Of a DNA stretch of 64,000 bases, positions 24,220 to 37,812 are shown one piece after another. The stretch lies in assembly GCA_013399875.1 (NCBI GenBank), contig VXAZ01018984.1, positions 8,520,206 through 8,584,205 on the forward strand, read 5' to 3'. The notes below the pieces were generated by a model. It was not told where the DNA came from. It did not search any database and saw only the letters and a program-made list of their open reading frames with translations. The position numbers were made by a program, and so were the translations under genes. Positions within the stretch are counted from its first letter, which is position 1, and each line of letters begins with the position of its first letter. This stretch comes from Gymnorhina tibicen. Its lineage: Eukaryota; Chordata; Aves; Passeriformes; Artamidae.

Positions 24220-24575
24220 TTCAGAGTTGCAGAATGGGTCAGGTTGGAAGGGACCACAGTGGGTCATCTGGTCTAACGTTCCTGCTCAAGCAGGGCACAT
24301 AGCATGTGGCACAGGATTGCATCCTGTTCTTGAATATCTGCAGTGTGAGAGACTCCACACCCTCTCTAGGCAATCTCCAGTGCTCGGTCACCCACATAGT
24401 AAAGAAGTTCCTCCTCATATTCAGTAGGAACCTCCTGTGCATCAGTGTCTGCCTGTTGCTTCTTGTCCTATAGGTTGGCACCACTGGAAAGAGCCTGGCT
24501 CCATCCTCTTGGCACTGCTCTTTTAGATTCCTATATACATTGATGAAGTCCCCTCTCCTGGGACAGCTTCACTGA
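24220..24575 (-). mobile_element. CR1 LINE fragment (antisense, short)
   Basis: The left edge (GCAGAATGGGTCAGGTTGGAAGGGACC) is a CR1 3' end on the minus strand and closely matches the copy at 17835. The frame at 24239-24484 on the minus strand retains CR1 C-terminal peptide ([17 protein letters not shown]). The copy is 5'-truncated after about 350 bases. It has lost most of its terminal tail repeats, which suggests age. Confidence 0.88.
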
Positions 24576-25678
24576 TTTCTTTGGGGGAGATGAGACTTTA
24601 GCCGGTGAAATATCTGTATTACGCCACAAAGCTTCTTTGCTTATTGTTTGCTGCTCTTCTAACAAATAATGTGTCATGTGTGGGAAATCCTTGTAAATAA
24701 GGGATGGAGCATGGCAGGTAAGATCGTGAGGAAATGTTGGAATAAGTAGCTATGAGGGTAATAGTAACCTGAATCTTTCTTGAAGATGTGTAGGAAATAT
24801 ACTGCTTGATTGATAAATTTGATACTTTTAAAAAGCACTACAACATAAAGATGCTGGAAGTAGGTGTGGAAAAGGTCTAGATGATGTTGCCTACATATCT
24901 GGCTGGGCCCAGTCATTGTAAACCGTGGGGATTGTAATGTATGTAAACTCTCATGACTTCTCTTTTTGCAGAGAAGAAGGAATGTGCCTTATGTCTCCAT
25001 ATGCTATTGTTTAAAATAAGTAACTGAGAGCAGAACGTAACAAATGTGTAAGCAAAGTACTCTACACAGTTATTACAGGACATAATTTCAATGCATTTAC
25101 TTTGAAGCTGGATTTCAGTGCAAGACAGGGCTCTATTTTGTAAGTTAGACTAGCTCTTGGATTTTTAACTAATGCATTGTGGGAAAAAATTGAATTAATA
25201 CAATCCCCTTAAGAGAAATTCTAGCCTTAATATCTTTTCCTTTCTTTATTTCGTTCGCTCTTGATATAGAGGAATATGACAGCTGGCATGATGCCTCCTT
25301 TTTGAATTGTGCCATTTCGCATTTCTGGCAGCTGGATACGTGTGGAAAGCTGTATAGTGACAAATCTGTTTCTCATACCTTTTGTAGTCTGTTTTTCATC
25401 AAATAGAAAAATGTTAATACCCCCTGAACTTTCCTCCTTTGGCTCACCCAGACAGTAATTTACTTGAGCATTTCCTGTATGTTGTCTCTGGGTGTGGAGC
25501 TCATGCTTTCCATCTCTGCTGCGTTACAGATCTCCACCAGTGTGGTGCCTCATTCCCAGGCTTCTTGGGGTGCTTCCTAGGACACTCCAGACTTGCATAC
25601 TGCAGCAAATTTGCAACGTGCAAACTTGTGGAAGGGAATTTATCCTAGTCTGAAGTGAAACTTGGAAAAAAAAAATAC
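24576..25678 (+). other. PDLIM5: PDLIM5 intron 2 segment, unique sequence
   Basis: I recognise nothing coding or repetitive in this 1.1 kb. Confidence 0.5.
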
Positions 25679-25942
25679 AGAATCATAGAATGGGTTGGGT
25701 TGGAAGGGACCTTAAAGATCATTTACTTCCAATGCTCCTGCCATGGGCAGTGACACTTTTTGCTAGACCAGGCTGCTCAGAGCTCCATCCAACCTGGCCT
25801 TGAATATTTCCAGGGATGGGGCACCCCCAACTTCTCTTGGGCAACCTGTTCCAGTGTCTGACCTGTCACACTGTCTCACCTTCACACTGTCACAGTGAAG
25901 AATTTCTTCCTGGTATCGAATCTAAATCTACCCTCTTTAAAT
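25679..25942 (-). mobile_element. CR1 LINE fragment (antisense, 3' end only)
   Basis: AGAATCATAGAATGGG at the left is a CR1 3' tail on the minus strand. It is followed by GTTGGAAGGGACCTTAAAGATC and the GCCATGGGCAG block shared with the copy at 62714, so these two form another subfamily. Only about 260 bases are present, mostly 3' untranslated sequence and the last codons of the reverse transcriptase frame. Confidence 0.9.
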
Positions 25943-27775
25943 ACTTCACTTTGTGTAGTGCTTCAACAAATGCTTCACTATTTCTTGCAATACTGTTTAT
26001 ATTTCCTATGTATCTTAGCAGAGTTTCATAAATTTTCTGGTCAAACAGAAGTCTGCCTACAAAGAGATACTGTGTAGAAAAGAAAACCTTAGAGAATCCT
26101 CTTTCTTCCATGTGTTTAAAATTTATTTTGATAGTAGTAAATGAATATTTTCCTAAGTGATGAATAAAACTTTGGTTTTCAAGAGAATTTTCCTTGCTTT
26201 TATTAATGCATTTTGGCTTCGGAAACTTACAGACAAATGAAGAATACAGCATAGAACTGATTTGGCTGTTGAGTGAATATTTTATATTTCTTCAGGGTAC
26301 GTGAGAAATTTTGTGTTGTTTGTGGGCAAATTCCATTCAACTCTGCCCATTGTGCTTTAGTATATAGGCAGATGCTAAAATTTGGACACTCGAACATGCA
26401 GAGATTGGCATTCATATCATTGGTCTGGAGTGGTCACCTACTGCCAGCAATCTCCTTAATGATCTTACCTTCCACTACTGTTCCTCTCCACTATTTTTTT
26501 TCCCCCTTTATAGTAAAGCTGAAATAAGAAAGTGGTATTTTCCTTGCAAATATGCCTTGCTCTTCCATTTCACTGCTGGTCTTGAATGCTGCTGAAACTA
26601 ATTTGTTTCTCTTATCCAGTTCTTCTAAGACTTGGAGCTCTTCTCAGAACTCAAATATTTTTGCATTGGGGAAAAAAAAAAAGAAAATCTTAGAGTATTT
26701 GAGCCAGGCTACCAAAAAAAATAATTAAAGAATGCAAGAATCAAAACACAAATAGTCACACCCTGTAGGGGAGGATGAGATGATATCTCTCAATAAGCTC
26801 TTCCTCATCAGCAGTTACTGAAAAATTTACTTTGGTGCTCCTTAGAAAATATTTTGAGCTATTAATGAACTTTGAAACTTGATTTAGTGTGTTATTTTCT
26901 TTAGTCAAGAATGTCTTGAAGCTCTTGAAAAGCCAATTTGTAAGTTATTGCAAGGATTAAATAGACTCATGTTGACATAAGTAGGCTTTCATGTTTATTG
27001 GTTTTTGGTGCAGACATAAAGAATGTGTATGTATATGTCTCTCTGCCTGCTTTATTTTAGTGCTGCAGAATGATGAGGAGGAAGATGTTGCAACACTAAA
27101 TTTTTTGTTCAAAGTACAACCTGATCTGCTGCCAGCAGGCTCTGGAAAGCTGTCATGCCAGGCCCAGCTTTTTATTGATGCATACCAGCCCAGACACAGA
27201 GGTGGTAACAAATACCTGCAGGGGTCATGCCTTTAAAAATTTTTCAGCGCAGCCCTATTACCAAAATCTTCAGGATCAGTATATATTTATACACTATAGC
27301 TGAGTGCTGCCATTCAGTTTCGGGTACATTGAGTCTCTGCAAGCACCCACCACAACTCTCTATGCAGGATTAGAAACTGGCTCCCACGAAAAGCAGTATC
27401 TGCACTGGCACCTTCTGGGGAAGGTGTGGCTCGGGCTGTGTCCTGTAGGGCAGCTTCATACATGCAGTAGTTTGCTATGGCCTGACCATTCTCCTGCTTG
27501 GCAGCACTGAAAAAAAAAAGGTGATTGCTAAATTGTGCTTGAATTTGCAGTGAAAACCAACCTGACTTGTGTGTTTTCAAGCCCTTCCCTCACTGGGTCT
27601 CAAACAAGGAGGGATGAATTTCATTGTCAAGACAGACAGTAGCAAAGGTCTCAAATGCTTCCCTCTTGTTTGTTGCATTCCACATACCTGCCGGAAGCAC
27701 AGTGTTTGTTACCCACCCCGTGAAGGAGCAGGGGTCTGAAATGTTTCAGGGCTTTGTTCTGGTTTTGCCTTGCCC

Positions 27776-27940
27776 TTCAGCGGGAAGTACGTGTGCGGGT
27801 AATGCGGCAGCTGTGGCACAGCCTGTCCCTCCTCCCGCCTGACCGGTGTCCCAGTGCGTCACACCGCGTGTGTGCTCCTGGTGCCACGTCCCAGCCCTCC
27901 GGGCACGGCACAGCCGCTCTGCCTGCCCTGCGTCTGCCTC
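27776..27940. promoter_or_regulatory. intronic CpG-rich patch
   Basis: About fifteen CpG dinucleotides fall in about 165 bases, surrounded by CpG-poor intron. The patch includes TGCGTCAC at 27855-27862, which carries a CRE/AP-1-type half site. It could be an intragenic promoter, an enhancer or a small orphan CpG island. No exon with a PDLIM5-compatible frame was seen next to it. The two-strand frames over it reflect its composition. Confidence 0.45.
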
Positions 27941-28570
27941 TGCTGGCCTCTTGCACTTTCTTGTGTTGCTGGCTGAGCCTGGCCCTGGGAAAGCACCCAA
28001 GCTCTTCATTTTTTGCTAAGTATATTTCAGGTGGATACTTCTGAATGCTTTTCTTATTTCTGCATTAAAACGAGGCCTTTGTTCACACTTAAAAACTGGA
28101 GCTGTAAATCTGATCAAGAGACCATACTCAGTTGCAAACTCAGCTTATCTCTGTTCAATGTGAGACCCTTTTCCAAGAACCTATGGCATTTTTTCACTGC
28201 CTTTGGGATACTTCTGCACATCTGGATTTGGCAGAACTATTAACTGGCTCCTGTAGTTCTTAAAACCCTAAAGCTGTGGCACTGCTCTGCTTCACCAGAG
28301 AACTGGAGATGAAGCCAAAGGTTCATTATAAAGCATAGCTGTAACACAATCTATAGCAGAATATTAAAGTGACGTGCAGGCTGGATGTGCCGTGGTTTTA
28401 AATAACTTGCATTCGTGTCCCCCGAGTACCAGATGAAAGTTCAGACCCTGGCTGGGCAGCCCACAGCACACTTGGAGTACACTGTTCAACACGTAGGCTC
28501 TGGGGTGCCAGTATCTGTTTTGGAGACTTTTCTCTATCACTTGCTCTTCCATTTCTTTTTTAATCAGACT

Positions 28571-28660
28571 TGGGGGGGTGTTTTTTTGTTTGGGTTTTTG
28601 CTTTGGTTTTTTTTGGTGGGGGGTTGTTTTGGTTTGGGTTTTTTGTTGCCTTTTTATTTT
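28571..28660 (+). repeat. T/G low-complexity tract
   Basis: Almost the whole stretch is T and G, with G runs (7, 3, 6 and 3 bases) between long T runs. The loops are too long for a strong G-quadruplex. Similar composition recurs at 53612-53707 and, on the other strand, at 34327-34440. Confidence 0.85.
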
Positions 28661-31325
28661 TATACCAAATTAAACTTGCAGCTCTGAAGACAAAGCTCTT
28701 GCTTTCTAAACCATGTCTGTCTGTAGATAAATGGCTGTGAGCCATTTAATTCCTGTTCCTTACCACCCTCATGCCTTTCGTAGCATTAAATTAGACTAAA
28801 GTGATTTTATTTTTACTTCCAGATGGTGTATATATAGGAGAAACAGCATTTGAGCAAGATTAGATTTTTGGGCAACCGTGCTAAAATGTGTTAATTGGAC
28901 ATTATTTAAAATTTGAAAATAGTATTTAGAAATATTTAATTATGCAGAACTAAACTATCTATCATTCCATCAACAAAAAAATAGATTGTATTAATTGGAA
29001 AAAGAAATACAAATGTTTTCTATTGGGGGACAGGGTTAGCTCTGTGACTAGTACTAATTTCTTCATGTGGTGTGTCCCAGAAAACTTAGAGGAGCTTGCC
29101 TGGAATTGCCTTTGCAGTGATGTTTATTTATGTGGTTTACATGATCACTCAAAATTCTTTTCCAGTCTTGGGGTGTTTCCTCTGGCGTTACAAGTTTGGG
29201 CTTCATGGTTTGAGAGCTCCTCAGCTCTATCTGCAGTAACCTTGAGTAGGAAGGCACAGCCTTGAGCACTGCCATAAGTCTGTATTGCTTTAATCCTGCT
29301 ATTCCCCTGACCCCATGTGCCACCCCCAGCCCCTGTGCTACCACCACTGCTCATCCATTCACATGCTGTGCTAAAAGAGCACAGAAATATACTTTGTTTT
29401 CATTTTTGGTGGGTAATACCATCAGCTTTTCAGTTAGGGATATGTGCTCCTAAAACTTTCTGGTTTTCAGGAGAACTACCTGTAACTGCAGGGCATTATG
29501 TTATTTAAGTGTCGTATTTAATGATACAAATTGGGAGTTAGAGCACAGTCTTGTTTTATTTTGGGGAGGTTTCTGTAATCCCGCCCCAGGGACATAAGAG
29601 TTTCCCTGCCTGTGCTGAGAAATTACCTGTCACTTGTTGCTGACCTGGATTAGATGCAGTGATAAAAAGGGAGCTGCTACACAGCATATGTGTATCTGAC
29701 TAGTAATGCTTCACAAATGATTGACTTCCTCTGATACAGAACACGAAGGTATCTTCTTGCGCACCCTTTTATACGCAGGGCCCTGCGTTGCCCTCTGTGC
29801 TCCAGGCTGTAATGAGCACACTTTGATGTGTTTGAACGTGACAGATGATTTTGTTCTTCATCGGATTGTGCTTGATCACTGTTGTTCCAACCTGCCTTTT
29901 CTGCTGCTGAATTGCTACATCAGCCTTGTACTCCTTAGGAGGATGAAAACCAGCCTGCTTGTGTCTTCTCTGCAACAGGGGAAGAATGACAGCTATTTTA
30001 CGTTCAGTGAGCACTGTGGTTAGTGTTTAGGAAGTGCGTGTGATAGTAACAGACGAGCAGGGAGGTCTGGTGTAACCTCAGGCAGGTTAATCACTCTACA
30101 CATTGACATTTGAATGCAAACTTTAGGCTGCACCAGGATTTTTATACGTCTGGTTGGTATTTCCTTTATTTTTTGTTTGCCTTAGTAGCTCACACTAGCC
30201 TGGAAGAAGAAAGATAATGCTCTGCTTTAAGTTTTGTTTATGCAGAAAAGTGGTATTGTGTTTTGGTTTTTTTTCCCTCCTCAATTTAATAGGAATGTGG
30301 AAGAAACTGTGCCTCTTGCCTGGTACATATCTTGTGCTGCTGTCATTTTTATTTGAGTTTTATATGCTTTCAATTCTCAAAGGCTTGAGTTTCCTCCTTC
30401 CAGTTAAGTGCAATGGGTTGAAGGAATGAACTGGTTTGCTTGGGCATTTGAAGGGCTTGGAATTTAATTTCTTCAGCAACTGATTTAGTCTTATCATGCT
30501 CTTCAATATGAGTCTTGGCTACAAAATATAGTTCTGCCAGTGCTGGTCTTTCCCCTGGCACATTTAGTTTGTTTAGTTAATGAGACAAGCACTTCAGAAG
30601 CAATTAAACGCTTTGTGAAATACATGTTAGTAAGAAGCTCCCATAAATAGGAGACAGGTCCTCTGGGTGCTCTGGGGTGGCAAAATATCCAGAGACACAG
30701 AGAGCGGCTGGGCTCTTGGCTTCTGGGGATGAACAAGGGCCTGTTCCCTTGGGATGGATGCTCTCCTGGGGGTGCCAACCACATCTGGGAGCTAGTGGGA
30801 TGAACCCCTGGGACAGAGACCCTGGAGTCACCAGGTGACTGGTCCTAATGTGAGAGGGGAATTGTTTTTTGTGACTCTGACTCAAGGTGCAGTTGGTGGG
30901 TAACTCTCAGTCAGGCTAACAATTACCCTTTCCTTGCTGCATAAGTGACTCCTTGTGTTAGCAGCAGCAGTGGAACACACAGACAAGAGAGGGTGGGGCT
31001 GACCCTGTTACTGCTGCTGCAGTCAGTGAGCATCCCAGTACGAGTGCCCAAGTACCCGTGTCCATATCCATCACCCTGTGTTCATGCATTCATTTGGAAA
31101 CACTTGCAAGACACTGACTTCGCCGTTCCCCTACCCACAAGTCCTGGTTTGGATGCTACTATTTCCCAGTCTTTAGGAATGTGTGCAATAACATGCTGCA
31201 CTCAGTGTGTGGCCCTGGAGGAGAGCATGTTGCCTTCTTTATTGATGAGAACACTGAGCCTTTTGTATTGAACTCCTTAGGACTGCAGTTGCTAAAGCAG
31301 TCCCTGTGCCATGGTTATGGTGTGA

Positions 31326-31364
31326 GGGAAAGGGTTTTGGGGAGGTCTTGTGTTGGGGGGAGGG
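31326..31364 (+). other. G-quadruplex candidate in intron 2
   Basis: The order is GGG, AAA, GGG, TTTT, GGGG, a 12-base spacer, GGGGGG, A, GGG on the gene-sense strand. At least four tracts of three or more G are present, with only one loop longer than seven bases. It could fold in the pre-mRNA or in the displaced DNA strand. Confidence 0.55.
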
Positions 31365-34326
31365 TGAAGTATAAGATGAATTGGTTAATATCAGATTTGT
31401 AACGAGATGTTGTCACCATTGGTAGTATCTGGCCCAAACTTTGTGTAACATCAGCTAGAGTTGTCTGGAAAAGTCTGCAGTTTGGCACCACGGTCTCATG
31501 GAGGGTGCCCAGGCTAATGCACTCTGTATTTCTGTAATGACTTATTCCTTCAAATAGTTTCCTTGGAACAGACTGCGAGTTGCATGAATTTTTCTTGTGA
31601 TAAGGAAATGAATACTGTGTTTAAGCCATGAATGCTCTGTCAGTTCATGCTCTTGAGTAATACATGTTGCGAGAAGGAATTTCAGTGTCTCCGCTTGACC
31701 TAATTGCCCTGTCAGGTCACAGGTGTCCTTATGAGGGTGGGAGAAGAGGAAAATGCAAAGCCACACTAACCTGCTATTCCCTTAGCCTCATTGATAAGTG
31801 GGAATATTTCTGAGAAGGTGTTTTACTTCCAAGGTCTCCAACTTTATTCACGTTTCTGCTTTGGTCATGCTTATTGTTCCCTCTTGCTAGTGTGGTTTGC
31901 TTTTGTTCTTCATGTCTTCATCTCCAAAAGCACTGCAAAACCTTACCTGAGAGAGGCTGTATTGTATCAAAGGTGAAGTATTGGCCCTGTTGAACTTCTA
32001 AATAGTAACTTTGTTAGTGTGTTGCTCATTTGGGGTCAAGAAAACGTTGTGCAAGATGCTCATCTCCTCCTTCAGTTCTCAAGTTTGTGTGGCTGTTGAG
32101 TTGGTGACTTGTAGCAGAGTGTACAGAGATCAGAATACTATGGTGTACAAAACGTTATTATAAACTTCTCCAGTTAGTGCTCAAGAGGTTAAAGGACAAT
32201 CTTACTGGAAAGCTGGAGGAGAAAGAAAAAAAGGCATCTCCAACTATGTTGCAAGCCTTTCATTCTTGTACAGGATTTGTTTCTCACTGTAACCAACTGC
32301 AAGGCTCCTGCTGAAAGTAATACAAGTTTAGCTTGCATGTGATTGTTCCAGGTCAGCTTGAGTTGCTTTGTGAGCGAAACAAAACTTTAAAGTGAGAATT
32401 TAAGCATATTAAAATAACTTCAGTATCAAATTCAAGTAAGGATAGGTCTTACATTTTTTGTAGCCATGTCAGTACTAATTATTTTCTTCAAAACTCTGAT
32501 CAGTGTGTTCTTGTTTTTATTTAAGGTATGAAGATTCTTTTTTCTCAGCATGCCTAAACATATTTTAGTTGCTATAATTGTGCTAAGTTGCCACTTAAAT
32601 CTAGCAGCTTAGAAGACAGGGAAAACACCCCTGTGCTCCCTGGAAAATCAAACCTTTTTGTGGTTTAGCAGTAGGGGCTGTAACTGAAGGACAGTGAGAA
32701 GCATGAAATGCTTCCAGACCATTCAGTGTCTGGAAGAGCCACTCAGGGATATGCGCTGTAAATCTAGGACCTCCCTCTGGTAAGTTGCGTAATTTTAGGA
32801 TATTTGATGCCTGCTAATAGGTGGCCGGAGAGGAATGTCTGAAGCTGTTAATTTCAAGAAAGACGTGGTGGATGGCTGTGTGAAGAGCTCAGATCCTTCA
32901 GTAGCATTTTCATTGTTCCATTGAACATTTTATTTTACAAAAGGGTTGAATAAAAAATGATGTATTTATGAGGCGTAAGCTTTCCCCTAGAATTGGTTTG
33001 TTAAACAGGCAGGAAATAAGCAAACAGTGCGTTTTCGGATCAGGCTGCTGTGAACCCTTGGTGTCACCAGCTCATATGACATGAGAACATTGCTCACCAA
33101 AGGTCACTGGCTGCACATTAAATCTCGCTTTCTGCTTACATGTGTGTTGTTATTCCTGCCTTCCACCTGCAGAAGCACTACTGGGGATGACGCATTGCTG
33201 TTTGGTGATTGGTAACATGTGCCTTGAATTGTGGTCGTGGGTGGGAAGCCATTGGACCCTTCTGGTTCTGGTGGCCAGCCTGAGTCTGTGATGACCTTAG
33301 CATAACCCATCTTATCCTGCCTGATGATGTTTGGGGAGAGGGAACAGGCAGGACTGTGATATTTCTGCCTTTTTTTTTAATGTTCCTATAAAGTAAAGGT
33401 GGAGCCTCAGTCCCAGCTGGGGTGAACCTCCAAGCAGGAAGCTGCATGAAGGCAGAGTAACCCTGCCAGGACAGTTCTCCTGCCCTGATTTTCAACTTTC
33501 TTGGATATTCCCACTTGCTGTTTTTAGTTGGTAGATGAAGAGATTTTCCTTGCTTTAGAGAGCCCTAATTTTTCTTGGATTTGGACTGATGTGGAGAATC
33601 TCTTTTGAGGATAAGCTTTAGGCAGTGAACATCCAGTATGATTTATTCTAAATATCTTTTCATTTTGAAATTGTCTTTCTTTTGCCAAAGGATAAGTTAT
33701 CACTCACACTACCAGCTTTCACCAGAGCCTTCTCGTGAGGGACCTACACAAACTTGAGGTATACAAAATTGAGTAACTATCAGGATAGTAGGGCAAGGAA
33801 AAAAAATAAGCAAGTAATCGAGGCTGTCACCAAAGTATTGGTCAAAAAGAGCATTATTTATAGGGACCAGAAACTTTGCTCTTCATTTGGTATAGTTGAT
33901 ACCGAATTCAATAAAAGCAAGATGGAAAAGAAGAAGCAAGTACCCATTTTTATTTTTTTTATAAAACTCTTCCAAAGTCTTATTTTCAGCAATTCTATAA
34001 GCAATAGGTTTTCTTTTAGAAATTACCTGAAATCTGGCGTCAGTCTTTGTACAGTAAAATTTGTTGTTGTTGAATAGTTGTGAAAAAAATTGAGATTGCA
34101 TTCCTAAAAAGTTTCGTGGAGTTAGCATGTCAGCTGTATGATCATGTTTTTCAAAAGCCTTCTCCTTGTGTGCTGGTCAGGCTTTTACTCTTACGTAGCA
34201 TTGAAGGCATTCAAAAGGCTGTATCTGCATCTCAGAGGTTGAGAGCAATGTAAAACATACGGCAATCAGTGACTCTTATGTGAAGGATCAATATTTTATA
34301 CAATTGTCAGCAATAATAGTAACATT

Positions 34327-34440
34327 AAAAAAAACCCCTAAACAAACAAAAAAACCTGCACCAAAAAAATCTGCAAAAACCACAACAAATCAAAAAAATA
34401 AACCCAAACCATCCAAACAAAAATAGCAGAAAAAAGCCAA
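34327..34440 (+). repeat. A/C-rich low-complexity tract
   Basis: Runs of A are interrupted by short C runs (AAAACCCC, AAACAAAC, CAAAAAAA). The complementary strand is the T/G type seen elsewhere in the window. There is no unit long enough to call a minisatellite. Confidence 0.85.
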
Positions 34441-35439
34441 CCTGCAGGCTTTCCATACCATCTGTCCTGGATCAAGTTGGAGAAATAAATGCATATTGTG
34501 TTTTTGTATTTTGTTGTTTTACTTGGAATTGTTTCCCAGCTTTGCCTGTAACCACCAGTGTATATAGGATTTTTTTTTTCAGAATGCTAGAGCAGTCTTG
34601 GTTTTAGTGCCAGAATTTAAGACTGTAAGCGATTTAAATGTTTTTTTCCTCAGATGTGATAGTATTCATGGTAAACTCTGCTTCATTTTCTGTGTCTTAA
34701 CTTTGAAATGTCCTGATTTTAGTTTGGTAGTGTAGGGCTACATACATACAAATGAGGGGGAGGGTAAAAAAGGAAGAGAAAATTAAAAAAAAGAAAATAC
34801 ACCAGAGAGCTGTCGTGGCTAATGGGCTTAAGTTTACAGGATTCCTGTGCAGGCCCAGGCTTTGAATGGCCGGACACATTCCACTGCACAGTGTCAAGCT
34901 GAGAGCAAGCGGTAGACTGCTGCAGGAAGTCAATTTGAAGGGTTGAGTTTTCTTCATTGTTTTTTCAGAGCTATTTGATAACCAGCTTTATTCATTGTTC
35001 AGCTGTGTGTGTAACTTTCAGACCTCCAGATGTCCAAGTAAGAAAAAATCATGTTGCAGCATAACTCAGACTTTAGGTTACTATAATTAGTTACAGTGCG
35101 GCTCTCAGCAGCGAAACTCAGAAGATGGTTAAAATATAGCAGCAAGAAATTTTGTCAAAGTTCTCAGCTGCCACAAGTACACAAGCATATTCCTCTCTGG
35201 AGCTTTAGTAAGGAGGTTTCGCTTGGGTTTATGTTTAGTCTTGCATGTCTGTAATGTATTTGGCAATCGAATGGTAAGGAAAGTTTACTTAACATGAGGG
35301 TCTTCATTTTCCAGTCAGGGAATTTGTCCTGAATAGCTCCCTCTTTGGTCTGGACAACTGCTTTTTGTTGTACACTGCCTAAAAAAATGCTGATAATTTT
35401 CATGTAGTCTTCTCACACAGGTCTCTAGCAGAGAGGACA

Positions 35440-35700
35440 AAAGCATTTTTATTTATAGAGAGGTGTGTGTAAAAATAAATATTTAATATTTATACACAAA
35501 TATTTTCTTAAAGAATATATATATATAAATATGTATACCACTAAATTGGATAACATATCCAGTGTTTTCGTACGTAAAAAATATACACACAAAACCCCCA
35601 CACCTGGAACCATATAAACAAATCACATAAAAGTAGTGTTTAAAGTGAAGCAAACTAAAACAGTGTATTGTGTGTGTATATAAGTAATTTCAAAATGGAA
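35440..35700. repeat. AT-rich block with (AT)n
   Basis: This is very AT-rich sequence with a short run of alternating AT near 35516-35527. A MEF2-consensus match, TTATTTATAG, occurs at 35449-35458, but in DNA this AT-rich it is not informative. Confidence 0.7.
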
Positions 35701-37812
35701 AATTAGATTGGAAATTGTTATATCTTCTCATGAGCTTTATTAGTTTATAATAAAGATTTGTGTGTCTTAGCTAAAAACAGCTGTATGAATTTATTAAATA
35801 ATATGCAACTTCTTTAAAATGTGTTTCTTGTTTTCTGAGGGCTTTTTATTGGACTCTTTTTCTGCAATATTTCATTATTGGGGTTTTAGCCAATATGTGA
35901 CTGGCTTAAAACAAATGACTGCTATAATATTCCCTTGATGTAAAAAAGGCAAGATACCTGCAAGGCTTTACTAATGTCTCTTATTTTTGTTTTATTTCTT
36001 TGTGCTAGAAGTTTGCATTTGATTAATCCTGAGGCGTTCTGTCTCCATTGCATGAAAGGCACATACATATAGAACTGTGCTTTTGTGAAGGTTTTGGCAC
36101 TGTCAGCATATTAGCCATGATTGGTTTATTTTTTACTTTCCATGCACTTCAGAGCATGCTTATATATCTGAAATGAGCTGCCATCTTTCACATGTTTAAG
36201 GTTGACTTTTTCTTCCATGTTACCAAGGGGACATGCTGTAAGTGTTAGTGCCTTTATACTTAAAATATGAAGCCTCTATCGATGTAGCATGGAGGAATTT
36301 CTGCACTCTGATGCATTTATTCTGCATTTCCTCCTTTGGTGCTGAGCTGCATGCTCAGAAGAGAGCTGGCACAAGTGGAGCTCAGTCTCCAGCCTTTTCT
36401 GCTAGTTCTGTGGGGAGTGGATGTGGTGGCTCTTATTGCCGGGCTTGGCTTTCACCTCGAAAAGGACTTGTACAGTTTTTGCAGAGTGACACTTTAGGAT
36501 GGTGTTCAGATGAGTTGTCCTCCCCGGACAGATGATTTGTGCCAGTAACCAATTCTTGCAGTGTCTGAATTTGCCTCTGTTTTCTCCTTACTTACATGGT
36601 GCAGCTTGACATTATCTCAGTTCTTTGAAGCAAGCAGGTTGTTTTCTGCTTGTTTATGCATGCCTGATTTCTGGATAGGGGAAGGTGAAACAATGGCTGG
36701 TGTATCATGAGGGATTCAATTTGTAGTAGCATTTTCCTGCCACTGGCTGTTACTTTTTGCCAGATCAGTTTTTGATTCACGCTCCCCACTTAATTCTCTG
36801 CTTTGCTTTCATGTGTAGAATTGCTTCGTTAGTTGCATTTCTTTCTCACTGCTGCCGTGTACAAGGCTCTTTGTCCTGGGAGAGGTACTGAGAAGGAAAA
36901 ACAAATATATCTTTAAATTACACAGTGTAATGTATTATGCTATTTGTATTTCTAAATTGGATGTTCTGGCAAGCATGGGGTGATTACATCACATTTGATG
37001 CAGAAAAGGTATATCCCATTAAGAGGAGCTAAATCACAGACCATGAAAACCTTATGAAAACAAGATGAGACATATTTGGCTACTAAGATTACTAAGGAGA
37101 TGGATGTTCAGTTAGTTGAACTAATTTTATCATCTGTAAAAGAATAAACATAATGCTGTCTGGGAAGGGAGGACATACACCATTTTATGCTCTGCAGACA
37201 TTGTCATATGTATGGCCTTTACAGTATGGAAATGAATTTCTTTGGAAGTAGCTGAGCTCAGTCTCTTTTGTCACTTCACACTTAAGCTCCATTAGAGAAA
37301 ACTAACTGTGCTTTGCTTTGTGTTTGTTCAGGAGGCCCCAGCAATAAAACTTACTCAGTAAGTTTCCAAACTGTTCACTCCAAATGAGAGAGGTTTGAAG
37401 CTTCTGTTCTGATACAAATCAAGTGGCTTGTAAGGTGTTGCCTGTTCAGCAGTCCCAAGAAATCATGTGCTTCAGTTGTGGAGTTAATTTGTGTTGGCTG
37501 TCCAAAAAAACCCCCAAAACCCAAAAAACTAACTACTACTGGAGGAGAGACATGCAGCTCCCAAAAGCTAAAGCAGCCATACAAATTTTGTGCTGTGTTT
37601 CTAGCTACATTTTCATTCCATTTTCCTCTTTCTGTCTCTCTGGAAATTAAGTAGGTAGTAATTTTTACCCACTGGCATATAGACTCCCAGGGAGGAACCT
37701 GGATCAGTTCTGTAAACTCTCTGAACAGAAGAGTAATCGTCAGAGAGAAGACAGCCAGTTAAAATAAATAGGGCTCTTAAGGCATGCTGGCAGCATGAGA
37801 ACACAACTGAGC

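Noticed and set aside
28571..28660. Interstitial telomere-like repeat
   Set aside because: The sequence is irregular T(n)G(n) and lacks TTAGGG units.
35516..35527. (AT)n microsatellite as a fragile site or origin
   Set aside because: The alternating run is only about a dozen bases, too short to be noteworthy.
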